The translations under genes and the position numbers were made by a program. The notes under the pieces are model-generated. The model was not told the origin of the DNA. It worked only from the letters and a program-made list of their open reading frames with translations, and ran no database searches. DNA of 64,000 bases from Embiotoca jacksoni (taxonomy: Eukaryota > Chordata > Actinopteri > Embiotocidae), in assembly GCA_022577435.1 (NCBI GenBank), contig JAKOON010000011.1, positions 10,036,992 through 10,100,991 on the forward strand, written 5' to 3'. This document shows positions 39,901 through 56,829 of this stretch, one piece after another. Within the stretch, counting starts at the first letter, position 1. The number at the start of each line of letters is the position of its first letter.

Positions 39901-40556
39901 TATTATTTGGACACAACTAGCCTGCCTCTGTTCAAAAATGGTTGGTTAAAAATCTATTTTATCTATCTTTCTGTTATTTTGGGGTTTTCTTATCAGTTCC
40001 ACGCTATTTTTAATTCCTTTTGTCATTTTATTATTTGTTTAAATTCATTAATCTTTTAGAAATGTATTTTCCTGTGGACTTTGGTCTAAAATTATATTAT
40101 TTCCTCCATTTAAGCACTTTAATTGCTCTAATTGATACTGTACCAGCCAATCAAAAATGATTTCGTAGCTGTCCAAGTGAAAAACTTTCTCCCTCTGCTC
40201 TCTATTAGTTTCTGCTCTGTTCTGTAAGTAAATCCCACATTAAACTAAATGATGACTGTGACAGCAGACTGCGAGCCTGCGGTATCATCTCCCGGGTTGT
40301 CAGGTTCTCTTTCCATCCCCCATTTTCACGTCTTCATCCTTAACCCCCCCCCTGTGCAGACTTCTCCCTGATGTATCTGAGCTTCCACATACACGCCGCC
40401 CGCTGCCAGTGGGCGCAGGTCATGTTACTCCTCATCTTCATCAGCACGTTTGCCATCGAGTTTCATCACAGCAGCTTCTACGTAGCGTGCTCAGAAGCCT
40501 CCGAGCGTCCCATCCTTTATTTAGAAGAGTCCATGCAGCAGCTGGAGCAGCTGTAG
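36938..40556 (+). CDS. tmem150c: tmem150c, tentonin-3-like membrane protein (7 exons, 245 aa)
   Basis: Exons: 36938-37014, 37683-37736, 37821-37856, 37946-38013, 38427-38554, 38645-38822 and 40360-40556. All phases match through GT-AG introns and total 245 residues (human TMEM150C is 249). Six hydrophobic segments are visible, near residues 8-31, 75-95, 104-126, 136-158, 170-190 and 197-217. The luminal loop carries PPYISIAGNFPPVSC, and NEGRR follows the fourth segment; both fit TMEM150C better than TMEM150A. By family knowledge this is a Frag1/DRAM-family plasma-membrane protein linked to slowly adapting mechanically activated currents, possibly as a Piezo modulator. Its place between sec31a and enoph1 matches human 4q21. 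The 1.5-kb last intron holds two retroelement tails. The start was chosen as the ATG that opens the first membrane segment. Confidence 0.88.
37056..37440 (+). repeat. Degenerate minisatellite, block 2 (tmem150c intron 1)
   Basis: The same A-rich unit family as 35548-36187 (AAAATGACTACAAAAAGACC, GATGCAAAACGACTGCAAAG) in the same orientation, only about 870 bp further on. Confidence 0.65.
39140..39215 (+). mobile_element. Truncated retroelement 3' tail (CCTAA repeats)
   Basis: CTGCTGTAGCGAAAAAATGT, then CCCCTCTGGGATTAATAAAG, is followed by short tandem CTAAC units. Its close match to the tail at 39740-39825 suggests a severely 5'-truncated LINE copy. Confidence 0.55.
39300..39825 (+). mobile_element. 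5'-truncated non-LTR retrotransposon fragment
   Basis: A degraded coding end (frame 39329-39541, ending CLFRQQSRLFNTTIK) is followed by a 3' UTR finishing CCCCACTGTGGGATTAATAA and five TCTAA units. Short 3' tandem repeats without poly(A) are typical of CR1/L2/Rex-like LINEs. The exact clade is not established. Confidence 0.5.
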
Positions 40557-40879
40557 AGGAGTCACACAGGCTCATGTTCAAACATCCTCAGGTCTGATTG
40601 CGAGATGTATTTATCCCCCCCCCCCCCAGGAAGCTGTAAATATGTCTCACTCCAGTGAGTTAGACCAGTGTTTCCAACACTTCTTGCACACATTTTTTTG
40701 AATGCTACATATTTTTTTTAATCTACGCGAGATTTGTTTCAAATGGCACATCAAAAAAAAAAAATCTGATATCAGTGAATTGAACAACCTCTTAATGCAG
40801 ATGGTAGAATGTTAAAAATAAAGGGAGTCAAGAAGTGTATTCCTGTTTTATCAAAACATTTGATACCAGGAGAAATAAA
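40557..40879 (+). terminator. tmem150c: tmem150c 3' UTR with two polyadenylation signals
   Basis: AATAAA occurs at 40817-40822 and 40874-40879. An approximately 11-base poly(C) lies near 40616. Confidence 0.55.
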
Positions 40880-41355
40880 CATTATGAAGAAGGAATGCTC
40901 GTTTTTCCATGATATTTTTTGTGCATTTCCTTATGCAGCACTGAACTGAAAATGTGGTTCACTGGGGATGGTCGTAATAATAACGTAAAAAAAAAGCAGT
41001 ATAGATTTTGCTCTGGAATACAAGTATAAAGTTGCAGTTGCGTGAAATGGAAATACTCAAGTAAAAATACTTTGAAATTGTACTCACGTACAGTACTTGA
41101 GTAAAGGTAGTTATATCCCAGCACTGCTAACACTGCATTTAGTGTACTTCTTTATTTATTTTTTATTTATTTATTTTGTTGAATTTAAGCCGGCTGTACT
41201 CATAATATATTTATTTTCTCTGCATATATGAAGCATGTGTATACTGTTCTGTCATTCTAAAAAGTCGATATTTTATTTTGTAAAGTTATTTATTTATTTT
41301 TAATATTTACTCCCGGCTTGTTATTTCCTGCTGTATATAAATACTATAAATCCTC

Positions 41356-41372
41356 AGTGGCGCCACCTTCTG
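41356..41372 (-). promoter_or_regulatory. CTCF-like motif upstream of enoph1
   Basis: AGTGGCGCCACCTTCTG reads CAGAAGGTGGCGCCACT on the minus strand, close to the CTCF consensus. It lies about 300 bp before the enoph1 ATG in GC-richer sequence with stacked GGACC repeats. Motif match only. Confidence 0.3.
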
Positions 41373-41666
41373 TTCCGGAGGCTGAACTGTCGCTGCTGAC
41401 CATGTGCGCTCGTCGCCTCTCTGTGTCAGTTTAGCTGCGGTCTGATGGCGCGGACAGACAGCTAGTGGCCAACAACACCCAGCTCCATTTCTCAGCGCGT
41501 TACATCGTCTTTGCTCCGCCCGGCTCGGAGGAACCAGCTCGGACCGGACCGGACCGGACCGGCGCCGCTGCCCCGGCTCTCACACACCCCGGTGGTGCTG
41601 CTAACGAGGCTAACGTCGACTAACGAAAGCAGCTGCAGACTCTCCCCACACACACACAAAAAAAAA

Positions 41667-46205
<4,539 letters not shown>

Positions 46206-46918
46206 CACCGAGTGGAGGGAGGCGGAGACGACTCCTCTGACCTCGCTTCATAGCAACCTTTTTTCCCTCCTCCTCTTCACCCCCCCCCCTTCTCCCGCCC
46301 CCCGCCCCCAACACCTCCTCCAACCTCCACCACCATTTTGAAACTCCGGAGTCCTCCCCTCCCCCCCTCCCCCCTCTTCGTTCCACGGTTAAAGAGTTCA
46401 GCCATCTGAGCGTCTTTCACATGTTTTGGAGACGGACGTCAGCGGAGCATCATTGGACCACTTGGTTGACCGGGAAGCTGCAGATACGAGCAGCGCCGAA
46501 GGAAGGAAGGAAGGAACCAGTGAGGTCACCTTTTTACCTGAACCGTCTTCGACTGCCACTTTCCAGCCGTATGTGAGTGTGCGCGTGAGCTGTATTTGTC
46601 CCCATTTTGTAAATGTTCTCGTACCGTTTCCTCCCTCTGCACCTGTATGAAGTCTTACCCAGTGACATGTTTTAGAGAGCAGCACTGCCGTGATAGATGC
46701 ACTCTGCGGTGGCGCTGCCGACAGGAAGTTCTCGTTCGAATGTCTCGATTTAATCCCCTTAAAGGTAAACGGTGTCTATTTAAATGTGTCATCCCTGTTA
46801 TTTCATCTGTACTGTGGGTCTTGGAAAGGAAAAAAAAAAAAAAAAAAAAAAGACGACGATGTAAACATTGCCAAACTGATGATTTAATGTGTGAAACATA
46901 GTTGGTACTTCCAATAAA
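46206..46918 (+). terminator. enoph1: enoph1 3' UTR and polyadenylation signal
   Basis: AATAAA at 46913-46918 follows a 3' UTR that contains several poly(C) runs (46280-46370) and a 21-base poly(A) near 46830. Confidence 0.6.
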
Positions 46919-48355
46919 TGCCTTGTCTCACAGAAGTCGGCCTCCTTCTTCAGCCACGATAAAGACTCGGAACGTAAGTCTAAAGCAGATAAAGGGTCAG
47001 TTCGCTCAAATCAAAACCACAAACGCACGTCGACTAGAAATGCACAAGTAAACAAACAGACAATATATTCGACATTGAATCACACCTTTAGGATTGTTTG
47101 GATTATTTTGTGAAATGATTCCTCTGCTTCTTCTTACTGGAGTGTAATTTTTTTAATGGATAAATTGTAATCATTAATTCATAAACAAGCTCTTTATGCA
47201 TGGGAGATTATCTACGTTATTATATTTAGAATAACAGTGACTTTTTTGCAAAAACACATCTTTTTATATAATTAGTTTAAAAGGAACATTGTTTAGGGTT
47301 TTCTGATGCCTACAGCAGAATATAATGATTTAAGTACCCTGCAGCTGACTGATACTTCACCCTGCTGAACACTTTAAATAGAAATCAAATGTGTTTCAAA
47401 CCATCCTTAAAAAACAATAATCATTTATTTTTTTTAAATTAGTTTCACAGGAGGTTATTTCTATTCCACGTCACCACTTATGGGAGTAAATGACTTGGAG
47501 GTATTCAAGATAGAAACTTGCCTCACAAATATATCATGACCAGACAGATGAAGCTGGATAATGTGCTTGATTTGTAATAAATCTGTTAATCCTTTGATTT
47601 GGAATAAATAATCTAAATATTTATAGTCAACAGTTTGTTTTGGCGGGGAAAGCACCTTATTTACTGATGCTCTTTGTTCTTGGGTAATTATTTTATTGTA
47701 TAAATGAAACAATTGCAAGTACATTACTCCAATTGATCATGCTATTTTCTTTTGCCCTGCATCTTCTTACGTCTGGTTTTCTGTCTATTTTTCTTATATT
47801 TTCGTATATTTTGTTTCATTGTGGGTTTTTTTAATTGCTCGATAAAGACGAGCAGAAAAAAACAAACTGAACATACAGCAGGACGCTTGATTAATTCATT
47901 TGGTCTTGTCTCCAGTGCAGCAGGTGGCGCTGTGCACCCTCGAGTCTCGACTGCTCGCCGCCTTTAAAAGCCCGACGAAGAAGAACCAAGCGACGGCGAT
48001 GAAAACAAAACGACGCTTGGAAATCATCTCAAACTTGTAACTGAGACTCTCTCTTTTTTTTTTTGTTGCCTTATTCTAACGCGTTCACCCTGATTTCATA
48101 GTTAACGTTACGTTTGATTTACGCAAACTAACTGGCTGGCTCGTTGTTGTTGTTTTGTTTTTTTCCCTAATTAGCGCGGCGCGTTTTATTAAACGATATA
48201 TGACATTAAAGTATTAGCTCGCCGCTATCTGTCACTAGTTAGCTCTTGTTAGCTCCCGCTGTGGTTTCTGAAGGAGCTTTGACTTTTCCGAGCCGCGGTG
48301 TCGGTGCGACGTTTAGCGAGAAACTTAAAAAAAAAAAAAAAAAACAGCCCAAAAC
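46919..48355. other. Intergenic region and hnrnpd promoter / 5' UTR
   Basis: No other gene is seen. 46960-47850 is A/T-rich. From about 47900 the sequence becomes GC-richer and carries a strong CTCF-like motif. The hnrnpd 5' UTR probably lies within 47950-48355 and ends in an 18-base poly(A) run just before the start codon. Confidence 0.5.
47913..47934 (+). promoter_or_regulatory. CTCF-like motif upstream of hnrnpd
   Basis: GCAGCAGGTGGCGCTG is a close match to the vertebrate CTCF core and lies about 430 bp before the hnrnpd ATG. Motif match only. Confidence 0.4.
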
Positions 48356-51300
48356 ATGTCGGACGATTACGAATTCAGCGACGACACGACCATGATGAGG
48401 ATGGAGGAGGACGGGGAGGCGAACAGCGACGACCCGATGTCGGCGGCGGGGGAGTGTGGCCTGATGGGGGGCGAGGCCGAGGGCTCCAGGATCGACGCCA
48501 GCAAAAACGAGGAGGACGAAGGGTACGGTGACGTTCACCGGGATCATCGTAACACATTTTACCCGACACCTTGTCAGAGAGGCCCGGCCGGGTTCGCCTC
48601 CTGAAGGGGGCCCCCCCACCCCCCCTCTGGTGACCCTCCTGTAACACACGCCAGTGTAGATAAACCAACTCGTACAACGGGGCCATCGAGCTGTTTGTTT
48701 TGGGAGAAAATCAATACGTTGTTCTGTTATGTTACCAAAGTTTTATTTATTTATTTGTGTGAATATCTGCTGGTTTTCTACCTTTTCGTGACGGTGAACT
48801 TTTAGAGTTTTTGAGCTGGTCAGACAACCAAAGGAATCAGAAGAAGGTAAAGTCAGAGAATATTGATTAATTGACTGACATCTTATACAGTCAAATTATT
48901 CAAGAGAACCGCCGTCACGTTTGTTGATAATAAAGGTAATCGTTGGCTGCATCTTCACGGTACTCCTATGATGAATTAAGACAGCGTTGTTCAAGGTTTT
49001 CTGTGTTAGTAACTTGATGTGCACAAAAATTTTAATTATTTTGATGAAACGTAAAAGTTAAAAGCAATATTTAAAAACTACAACCGTCTGGTCTTCCAGT
49101 TAGATTTTGATGAAGAGTCTGTCTTAAACACACGATAGACCGCGGAGTATTAGTAGAACCAAAATTGTGCTTTTAATTGTCGTGTAAACCTCTTCCCTCA
49201 TGCAGACAACAGTTTCTTACCTTTCCTGAAATGCTTGTGCCGTCAACAGGAAGATGTTTGTTGGAGGGCTCAGCTGGGACACGACTAAGAAGGACCTGAA
49301 AGATTACTTCTCAAAGTTCGGGGAGGTTGTAGACTGCACGTTAAAACTGGACCCCATGACCGGACGTTCGAGGGGCTTCGGCTTCGTGCTCTTCAAAGAA
49401 CCCGAGAGTGTTGATAAGGTATTGTCCGGCTGTCGCATGTAATGCTGACATTTACTGTACGAGGTTTGATCGGGAAAATTCGGAGAATGTTGCGCAAAAA
49501 TCGCAGCGCAGCACCGTGCACGGAAAATCGTTGTCGTGACGGAGAAGCCCGTTGCCACGGCGCCACAGTTCAGGTGGTTCACGGCGAACGTTTTCCCTCA
49601 GACGCCTCAGAAGGAACTCGGTGTTGACGGTCTGACCCGGGGGGGGGGGGGGGGGGGATTCACGGTGACACAACCCCGCTGACGTCAAAGAAAACCCACC
49701 CGGTGTCTCCTGACCCGACGCGTCTTCTTCGGTCTTGGACGGTGAAGCTCCGCCCCCTCTTGAAACGCGAACGTCACTCGGAGCACCTCGCCCGGCTCGT
49801 CGCTTCATCGCCGCAGACTTTCTGAAGCGTTTCAAGGGTCTCTGTTGACCGTTTACAGAAGTTTGACGCCAAAATCTGATGTTTCTCCGCTCCAGTTTCA
49901 GAAATCACAAATGTTCACGTACCACCGTCTCTGAACTTTCTGATCGCGCCTCCTGTATTTACGTGCTGCAAATCCAGATCCATATAACGTCACATTTACC
50001 CTCTAGTCTAAAATGTATCTCAAGTAGAATATTAATCTTGTATTTTTCGCGGCCCTCATCTTGCGTCTCTGTCTGTGTCACAGATGATGATGGAGGAAAC
50101 AAAGCTCTCTGTTGCTCCTAATTATATGGAGAACTAATACAGTCACAAATGGTGACATCTGCTGGCCAAATCCGGTATCACATTTGTATGAATGGATTTA
50201 ATGCGAGACCAAATGAAACCGTTCCGTTTTACAATTTTACACAGTTTACAGCAGTCATAGACACATTAATTATAATATTATAACGATATGATGATATATT
50301 ATCGTTTAGGAGTGCTAGTTGGACAAAACAAATATCCTGCAAATATCACTTTGGACTCTAAAAAAAAAATAAAAAATTGGGAATGCAATTTTTCTTTACT
50401 GTTAACTTTAAATCGACTTTTATTCATTAAATAATTGTCATCTGAACGTATTTTGATGATTGATCAATCATTATTACAAAAATAAGAAATATCTGTTGGT
50501 AGCTTCTTAAATGTGAGGTGTTTTTTTTTGGTTTTCTCTGTTGTAGCTCATTAAACTGGAAATCTTAGATAAAATTATTCATTGAATCATTATTCGCTTG
50601 TCTGTTGTGAATTCTTTCTGTCTTTCTGAAGGTTGCCTCACAGAAGGAGCATAAACTCAACGGGAAGGTCATTGACCCTAAAAAAGCCAAGGCCATGAAG
50701 AGCAAGGAGCCTGTGAAGAAGATCTTCGTCGGCGGTCTCTCCCCCGACACCCCCGAAGAGAAAGTCAGGGAGTACTTCGGTGCCTTCGGAGAGGTACGTG
50801 TCGTTTTTACAAATTCAGCTGTCATTGCACCACTACAGCAGAGTTGTGTTAACGTGAGAGCATTACATGAAGACTGCTAGATGTTCTTTAATGTACCGAT
50901 TGGCACCGTGAGAACAGGTGGAGTCGATTGAGCTCCCCATGGAGAACAAAACGAACAAACGAAGGGGCTTCTGCTTCATCACGTTCCAAGAGGAGGAGCC
51001 AGTGAAGCAGATCATGGAGAAGAAGTACCACAATATTGGACTCAGCAAGGTACGCTTTACATTCTTTCAGCTCGAACCGTAGCATCCATTATTGCGACCC
51101 AATAATAACATGACAAAAAAAAAAATCAATCTGATTGGTTCCTGTAGTGTGAAATAAAGGTGGCCATGTCCAAGGAGCAGTACCAGCAGCAGCAGTACTG
51201 GGGAGGAAGAGGAGGGTACTCGTCCAGGTCTCGAGGAAGAGGTGGTGGTGAGTGGAGCACGTTAATGGCGTCACTCGGTGTGCCGCGGGTAAAGACGGAT

Positions 51301-52215
51301 ATGAATCATGCTGCTTATGAACCTCTGCAATAGCTACAAAACGGGGAATTATCACTGAGAAAACTGATGGGTTCGTAAATGAATCCAATGGAAACGGTAA
51401 ACGCAACGATTGCTGAAACGTTCGGCAAAAACTAGCGTGAGCGTTGCGTCCCACCGCTGAGACGTCTCTGGGCAAATAAAGGAGTGAAGTTTGATGCCGA
51501 ACCAACTACGAACTGAAGGCAGTACGAGAATTGGCAAAATTCAACCAAAACTGATCGAAACCCTGAGAGCCGGACTGAGGGCAGACTCACTATCGCCCCC
51601 TAACACACAGAGTGGTATTACAAGACGGAACTTAAATCTTACATATTGCTCCCGTCCCGTCTGAGTAAAGCTGGAATAAATATTTACGTCACCTTCTGTA
51701 CGTCTGAACGAAGCCGAGAACGTTGGATATCCCCCGTCGGAGACGAGTTGCCAACGGCAGCCGCCTCTTCAGTCTGTGCCCACTTCCTCCTCTGTGTGCT
51801 GCTGGTAGAAGTTTTACTGGAGGTGAAAGGTTACATGTGATGTGACGTGTGATGATTTGTATTTAATTGCAGGCCCCAATCAGAATTGGAACCAGGGTTA
51901 CGGCAACTACTGGAATCCAGGCTATGGAAATTATGGCAATTATGGTTACGGTAATCAAGGCTATGGAGGCTATGGTGGCTATGATTACACTGGTTACAAC
52001 AACTATTATGGATATGGTGACTACAACAGTGAGTAAAGCCGTCTGCCGAGCTCCAGTTACAAATATATATATATATACATATATATATAAAAAAAAAATG
52101 TTTTAAATGATTAAAAAAAAAAAAGTAATTTCTTGCCTTGCTCGTAGATCAATCTGGTGGATACGGCAAGTCGCCACGGCGTGGTGGTCACACCAACAGT
52201 TACAAGCCGTATTAA
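48356..52215 (+). CDS. hnrnpd: hnrnpd (AUF1), AU-rich-element RNA-binding protein (7 exons, 317 aa)
   Basis: Exons: 48356-48522, 49250-49418, 50632-50793, 50918-51049, 51148-51247, 51873-52028 and 52148-52215. After an acidic N-terminus ending [10 protein letters not shown] come two RRMs. RRM1 starts near residue 57 (RNP2 [11 protein letters not shown]1 RGFGFVLF); RRM2 starts near 142 ([15 protein letters not shown]). An SRGRGG patch, a Gly/Tyr/Asn-rich low-complexity exon and a C-terminal PY-type nuclear signal ([10 protein letters not shown]) follow. Spacer residues such as VAMSKEQY and [10 protein letters not shown] indicate hnrnpd, not hnrnpdl. By family knowledge it binds AU-rich mRNA elements, controls decay and shuttles between nucleus and cytoplasm. 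In mammals the Gly/Tyr exon (here 51873-52028) is alternatively included. The other mammalian alternative exon, expected between 48523 and 49249, is not recognisable here. Confidence 0.94.
49595..49930 (+). repeat. Dispersed repeat B, copy 2 (hnrnpd intron 2)
   Basis: A direct copy of 20471-20806, with shared blocks GAAGCTCCGCCCCCTCT and GTGTCTCCTGACC. A 16-base poly(G) near 49640 replaces GGGGGACGAA of the other copy. Confidence 0.7.
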
Positions 52216-54016
52216 TGGGGGAAACCCTCGTCGTCAAGTAGGTATGTAACAGCAAAAATACACCTCTTACTTTCAACGTAAAAGTAGTTATATTTACTTC
52301 ATTTTGTATAATTTCCTCTTATAAATTTCTTTTTCTCAGCACCCTCAAGTGCTTTACAGTAGTGGTAACATAGAGGCTACACTCTTATTTTACACAGCCG
52401 GCCTTCTGCTGCCTCTTTTGCACCTTCTCTCTTTTTTTTTTTTGTAAAGTTAACAGGTAACGTACTACAGTAAAAAAAAAAAAAAAAAAAAAAAAAATGG
52501 ATGCCAAAGTTAAGGATGTGCAAGGAAACAGAAAAGGAAGTATGTTGTCTCCTAACTCTGACATACCTTGTTTGTACCTGCCAGCGGAGCTTCCTTGCAG
52601 GCCATGAGCTGACTTCCAGATACTCTCAGGGCCCGCTCAATGCGGACCGGGTACGAGAAGCATACGCTCTCGAATGCTGCCATTTGGTATGGTCTTACAA
52701 CATCCTGTATCAGCATTTCTAAACTAAACAATATGGGACACGTCCAGCTTTGTCATCTTTCTTTCCATTTTTTTATTTCTTTGCAACTGTTTGTAATGTA
52801 AAACTTAAAATATACACATGTAATTGTCATTTTTTACAGGCCCTTACTCCCCCACAAGTAATGATTATAAATATGATAAAATAACTATTTGCTTTTCAAA
52901 GGATACGTACAGCTTTCTCGGGACTTTTCCAGTTCCTAATGTTAATATTTGTATTCCTAATCTTACCTGTAATGCTTGTTTCTTTATTTAGCCAGTAGTC
53001 CATGAGCTAAAACCTGGTTCGTATTTGGACTCTACTGTGTTGGGGGGATAAAGTGCTTTACGTTGTGTACATGTATTGTTCTGTTTTTTTGTTACTGACA
53101 GCGATGGGAAAAGACTCCTCAATTGTTAATTTTCCTGTAACAAAAATTTTCCTCTTTTTGAGTAAAACGAGAAGAATCACAACATTTCCAGACAATTTGC
53201 ATGTAATGCTTTCTTTAATGTGTATTTTTGTTTTTTGGACCAATCTGAAGGTTTGACTTCACCTCAGGATCTTGTAGCTTAACTTTCTAACTTATTTTTT
53301 TTTTTTAAACTGTAAAATGTTAAATTAATTGTTTGTTTGACATTATAAACACAGGGGATTCCTGTTGTTTAGTAATTTGACCTTTTTTTTTTTTTTTTTT
53401 TTTATTAGATTTTATTCTTCACCTCCAGCTGATTTTGTTTCCCGTTTGTTTTTTCGTAGGTTTCAGAGCGATGAAAGTCCGCTGAGCGCTGGTGGAGCGT
53501 CGGCCACACAGATGATGGCACCCAGCAAAGATCACTTAGCTGATTGTAAGAAAACGAACGAAGAGCACTCTGACCTACAGAACATTTCTCTCGAGTCGAG
53601 TTCAGTGTTTCGCATTTATTTAGATTGCTGCGACGTTTTGTGTTCCTCATCCTTTCTTGTTCTTCTTTTTTTTTTATTATTATTATTATTTAATGTGCTC
53701 AAACGCTTCTCGTGAATTGCTTCATTTATTCCATAACTGAAATGTGATATTGGAACAGATCACGTGTGTGCGTGTGGTGTGTGTGTGTGGTGTGTGTGCG
53801 TGTATATACACATACATACAGTACTGTGGTAGGAAAGATACAAAACGCGTTGTTAACGTTTTATCCTCTTTATCATCAGTCGTATAATACATGTTATTAC
53901 AGAGTTTGACAGTCATAAACATACATTAATATATATACACAGTGTATTGGACATTAAAATAAATGCGACAAATAAAAATAATAAACACTCATTTGACTTC
54001 GTGTCCCATTAATAAA
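52216..54016 (+). other. hnrnpd: hnrnpd 3' untranslated region (probable extent)
   Basis: A long A/T-rich region follows the stop. AATAAA occurs at 53958-53963, 53971-53976 and 54011-54016. A possible 3'-UTR donor (GTAGGT at about 52237) and a possible acceptor near 53459 could frame an alternatively spliced UTR intron, as in mammals. Poly(A) at 52472-52497 and poly(T) at 53384-53403 are internal. Confidence 0.4.
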
Positions 54017-54246
54017 GCGCTATACGTCACGTATGAATGACTTGGAGTGTTGAGGACGAATTTCAGCCGACAATTTAAATCCCTGCCGCTCTAAAACGTC
54101 ACATTAAAGACGTCGTCATCGATAATCAGTTTTGGATTTACGTTTTCATCTTTTAAAAATATAAAACAACTCTTCGTCCGAGTGCAGTTAGAAAGTCTGT
54201 AAGGCGTGCCGCAGCTCTCGGTGCCGAGCCGGCGAAAAGACGGGAC

Positions 54247-55827
54247 TCAAATGACTTTGGTGGCGGCGAGGATGATGAGGATGAGGATGATCAGCACGAC
54301 CACGCCGATTAAAATCATCATTTTGATGTTTTTCCACCAGTATTTCCGGGCGACCCGCGTCGATGTTCTCTGGAACGAGTCGGCCTGAAGGGAAGAACGA
54401 CAGAAAACTTACAGAAACAGGAGAACGGACCTGGAGCGCTGAACTCTGTCGCCCCCTTTCTGCCAGTGAGAGTCATTACAACAACACTGCACACGCGCTC
54501 ACGTGATCGGCAATAGTTTACTCCGTTACTATTGTAAAGGAAATGCATCAGCGACCATGAGTGACGTCACCCGTCGGTTTGTGAACGTTATGAAGCCTCC
54601 CGTTCTGAGTTTGTCCGTCGCCATCTTGCTAGTTTGGAGCAGGAAGTGACCATATTTGGACGAGCTGGGGGAGGAGCCCGCTGTGGATCTGACTGATCTG
54701 TTTAGAAACCTGACGATACTAAGTCCCGCCCATCGATAGCTGTAACCTGACTGCACCACAGGCCTGTCAATCAAACAGACACGTCCCCCCAAAACACGTC
54801 TTTTTGAAGCTTATTTTCTAATTAATGGCGGATTGTTTTCAGATGGACCTCCAGAAAACTAATAAGAAGGAGAGACTTTAGCTAACAACACCGAGATAAC
54901 TGGTGGAGACGCTTTGTATTTGATGAGAAGTTGAATGGGAGTCTATGGAGCCGGAGGCTTTTTGGAGCCAACCTCTAGTGGCACTCGGTGGTATTGCAGC
55001 TTAAAGCACTTCTGCATCGGCCTCATTTTTCAGACCCGGAAGCTACGAACACTTTTATTTACAGTTATGGGCCTTATATGTAATTAATGACAGATTATTT
55101 TCCAGCTGGACCACCAGAAAACCAATAAGAAGGAGTGACTCTATAATGTTCATATACTTTTGGACTCTTATCAGTACGATATTGATTTAAAAATGCTCTG
55201 TCTGCCATAAAAATAATAACCACCAAACACTGGTAACACAAAGTTTATAGGCCAACAAGATTTATAAATGGTAGATAAAACCCTGCTTCAGTAGATTTAC
55301 TTTCCAGGAACATTTCCTTGAACAGCGTTGAGATTTAAATGAGTCGCGACCAGAAGGCCTTCAGGCTCAAACGCCACCGTCAGATACTCACCGTGGCCTG
55401 CAAGTCGTCGGTCTTCCCGATCAGGTCGTCCAGTCTGTCGCCCCTCTGCAGCACTTTGTCGATGTTGTCTTTCAGGATAACTTTCACCTCGTTCACCTGA
55501 CCCTGCACCTGGTCGAGCTTCGCCGACGAGCCCGAGGCGGGCGGCTGAGAGTTGTTGTCGGCCTGTGGGAGGAGAGAAGCGGTCACAAAATCACCCGGCT
55601 AAACGTCGGCGCTACGATCCCCGAGAGCAGAGTTTCTGCTGACCTAATGTCACTTCCTGCTGCCGTGTTAACAGGAAAGATCAGGTTCCCCGAGGCCCGC
55701 GTGACAGTCACATGAAAACTCAACACTGACAGTCGATCATACGCGGACTTTTTATTGACTCTTAAAGCTGGAAAACCTAAAAACAAATCCGCCTGGGCGG
55801 TGACTTTAAAATCGCTTCACTCACCAT
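54247..55827 (-). CDS. vamp8: VAMP8-like R-SNARE (3 exons, 103 aa)
   Basis: Minus-strand exons are 55827-55825 (only the ATG), 55562-55392 and 54384-54247. The SNARE core runs from about residue 18 to 75, with the zero-layer arginine R41 in [23 protein letters not shown] juxtamembrane stretch and one C-terminal membrane anchor (residues ~82-99) follow. The pattern KTDDLQAT...VARKYWWKN is closest to VAMP8/endobrevin, but conservation is moderate and another VAMP subtype or a fish-specific paralogue is possible. By family knowledge R-SNAREs of this type drive endosomal, lysosomal or secretory-granule fusion with Qabc SNAREs. The gene is convergent with hnrnpd. Its first intron begins immediately after the start codon. 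Confidence 0.8.
54553..55070 (-). repeat. Dispersed repeat A, copy 2 (vamp8 intron 2, inverted)
   Basis: This is the reverse complement of 63100-63606 over about 510 bp. An internal piece (54808-54880) is repeated immediately beyond it at about 55068-55140, so the copy is rearranged. Confidence 0.8.
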
Positions 55828-56829
55828 GTCGGCCGTGTTTCTGTTCCTGCGGCCAACAAAACTAGAATAACAAAAGTCCTCCGCCGAGTTCAGTCCAACT
55901 CCGGAGAGATCTGTGCTCCTCGTCGCACACCCTAAACAAACTGAAGGTCCAGTTACTCATTAACCACCTTTAACCTCAATCAAAGTCCCATCGGCGCCAC
56001 CCGAGCCGCTCACCATCACCACGGAGAGAGAAGCAGTCTGATAGCGAACGGCAGCTCTTTCACTTCCTGCTTCTCAGGATGTGAAGCGCTGTGGTGTGTT
56101 CATCACCCCCCCCCCCTCCCCTCCCATCACACCCCCCCCCCCCCCCCCCCCCCTTCTCCTCCCCACTCACCAACACGCTCAGTTATCAGGGACAAAACGA
56201 GAGAGTTCAGGAGGTGGGCGGTTGTGTTCGAGTCTCATACGTACCATCGTTGGGTGCGCGTGGCCGGCGGTGAGAAGCTGGTGTCTCCGGGCAAAAGGGC
56301 TGCGTGTGTTTGCAACACGGAGATATTCGTAAGGCAATAAAGCGGTGAAGTCACTCGGTTGCTCCACTTCATTTCCTCATCCTGTGTTGTGCCACTGCTC
56401 GTTTCAGCAGCTCACAGTCCGACGCTTTAACGTGTACCGAGACGCTTCATTCGCCTGTGCGTGTGTGTGTGATTCATCTTTCGAACAGTAACTCCACCTC
56501 TTTGAATACACACAGTTATAATGAACTCTCTTATCTCAGGTATGAAGAGCAAAAACCAAAACAGACATTTCCTTTGCCAGGGCTGAATGATAAAGAAACG
56601 GTTCAACTGTGTTAAACGGGTCAGGTCTTATCATTCATCTGTTCAGAGTTTCCATGTCTGTTATTTACCGCAATACGTGTCATGGATGTTACTGGGGCGC
56701 CAACACGCATCGATTCAGAGACTTCTTGTTGGACCTGTTGTTGTTGTTGTTGTGGTGGTGTCTGTTTGGTCGGTGTGTGTCTCTTTTTGGTGGTTTTGAA
56801 TCTGTTGATTGGTCTTTTTAGACATCAGG

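Noticed and set aside
48817..48846. Candidate alternative hnrnpd exon ending AGAAG before GTAAAG
   Set aside because: The encoded residues do not resemble the known alternative exon, and the acceptor is weak.
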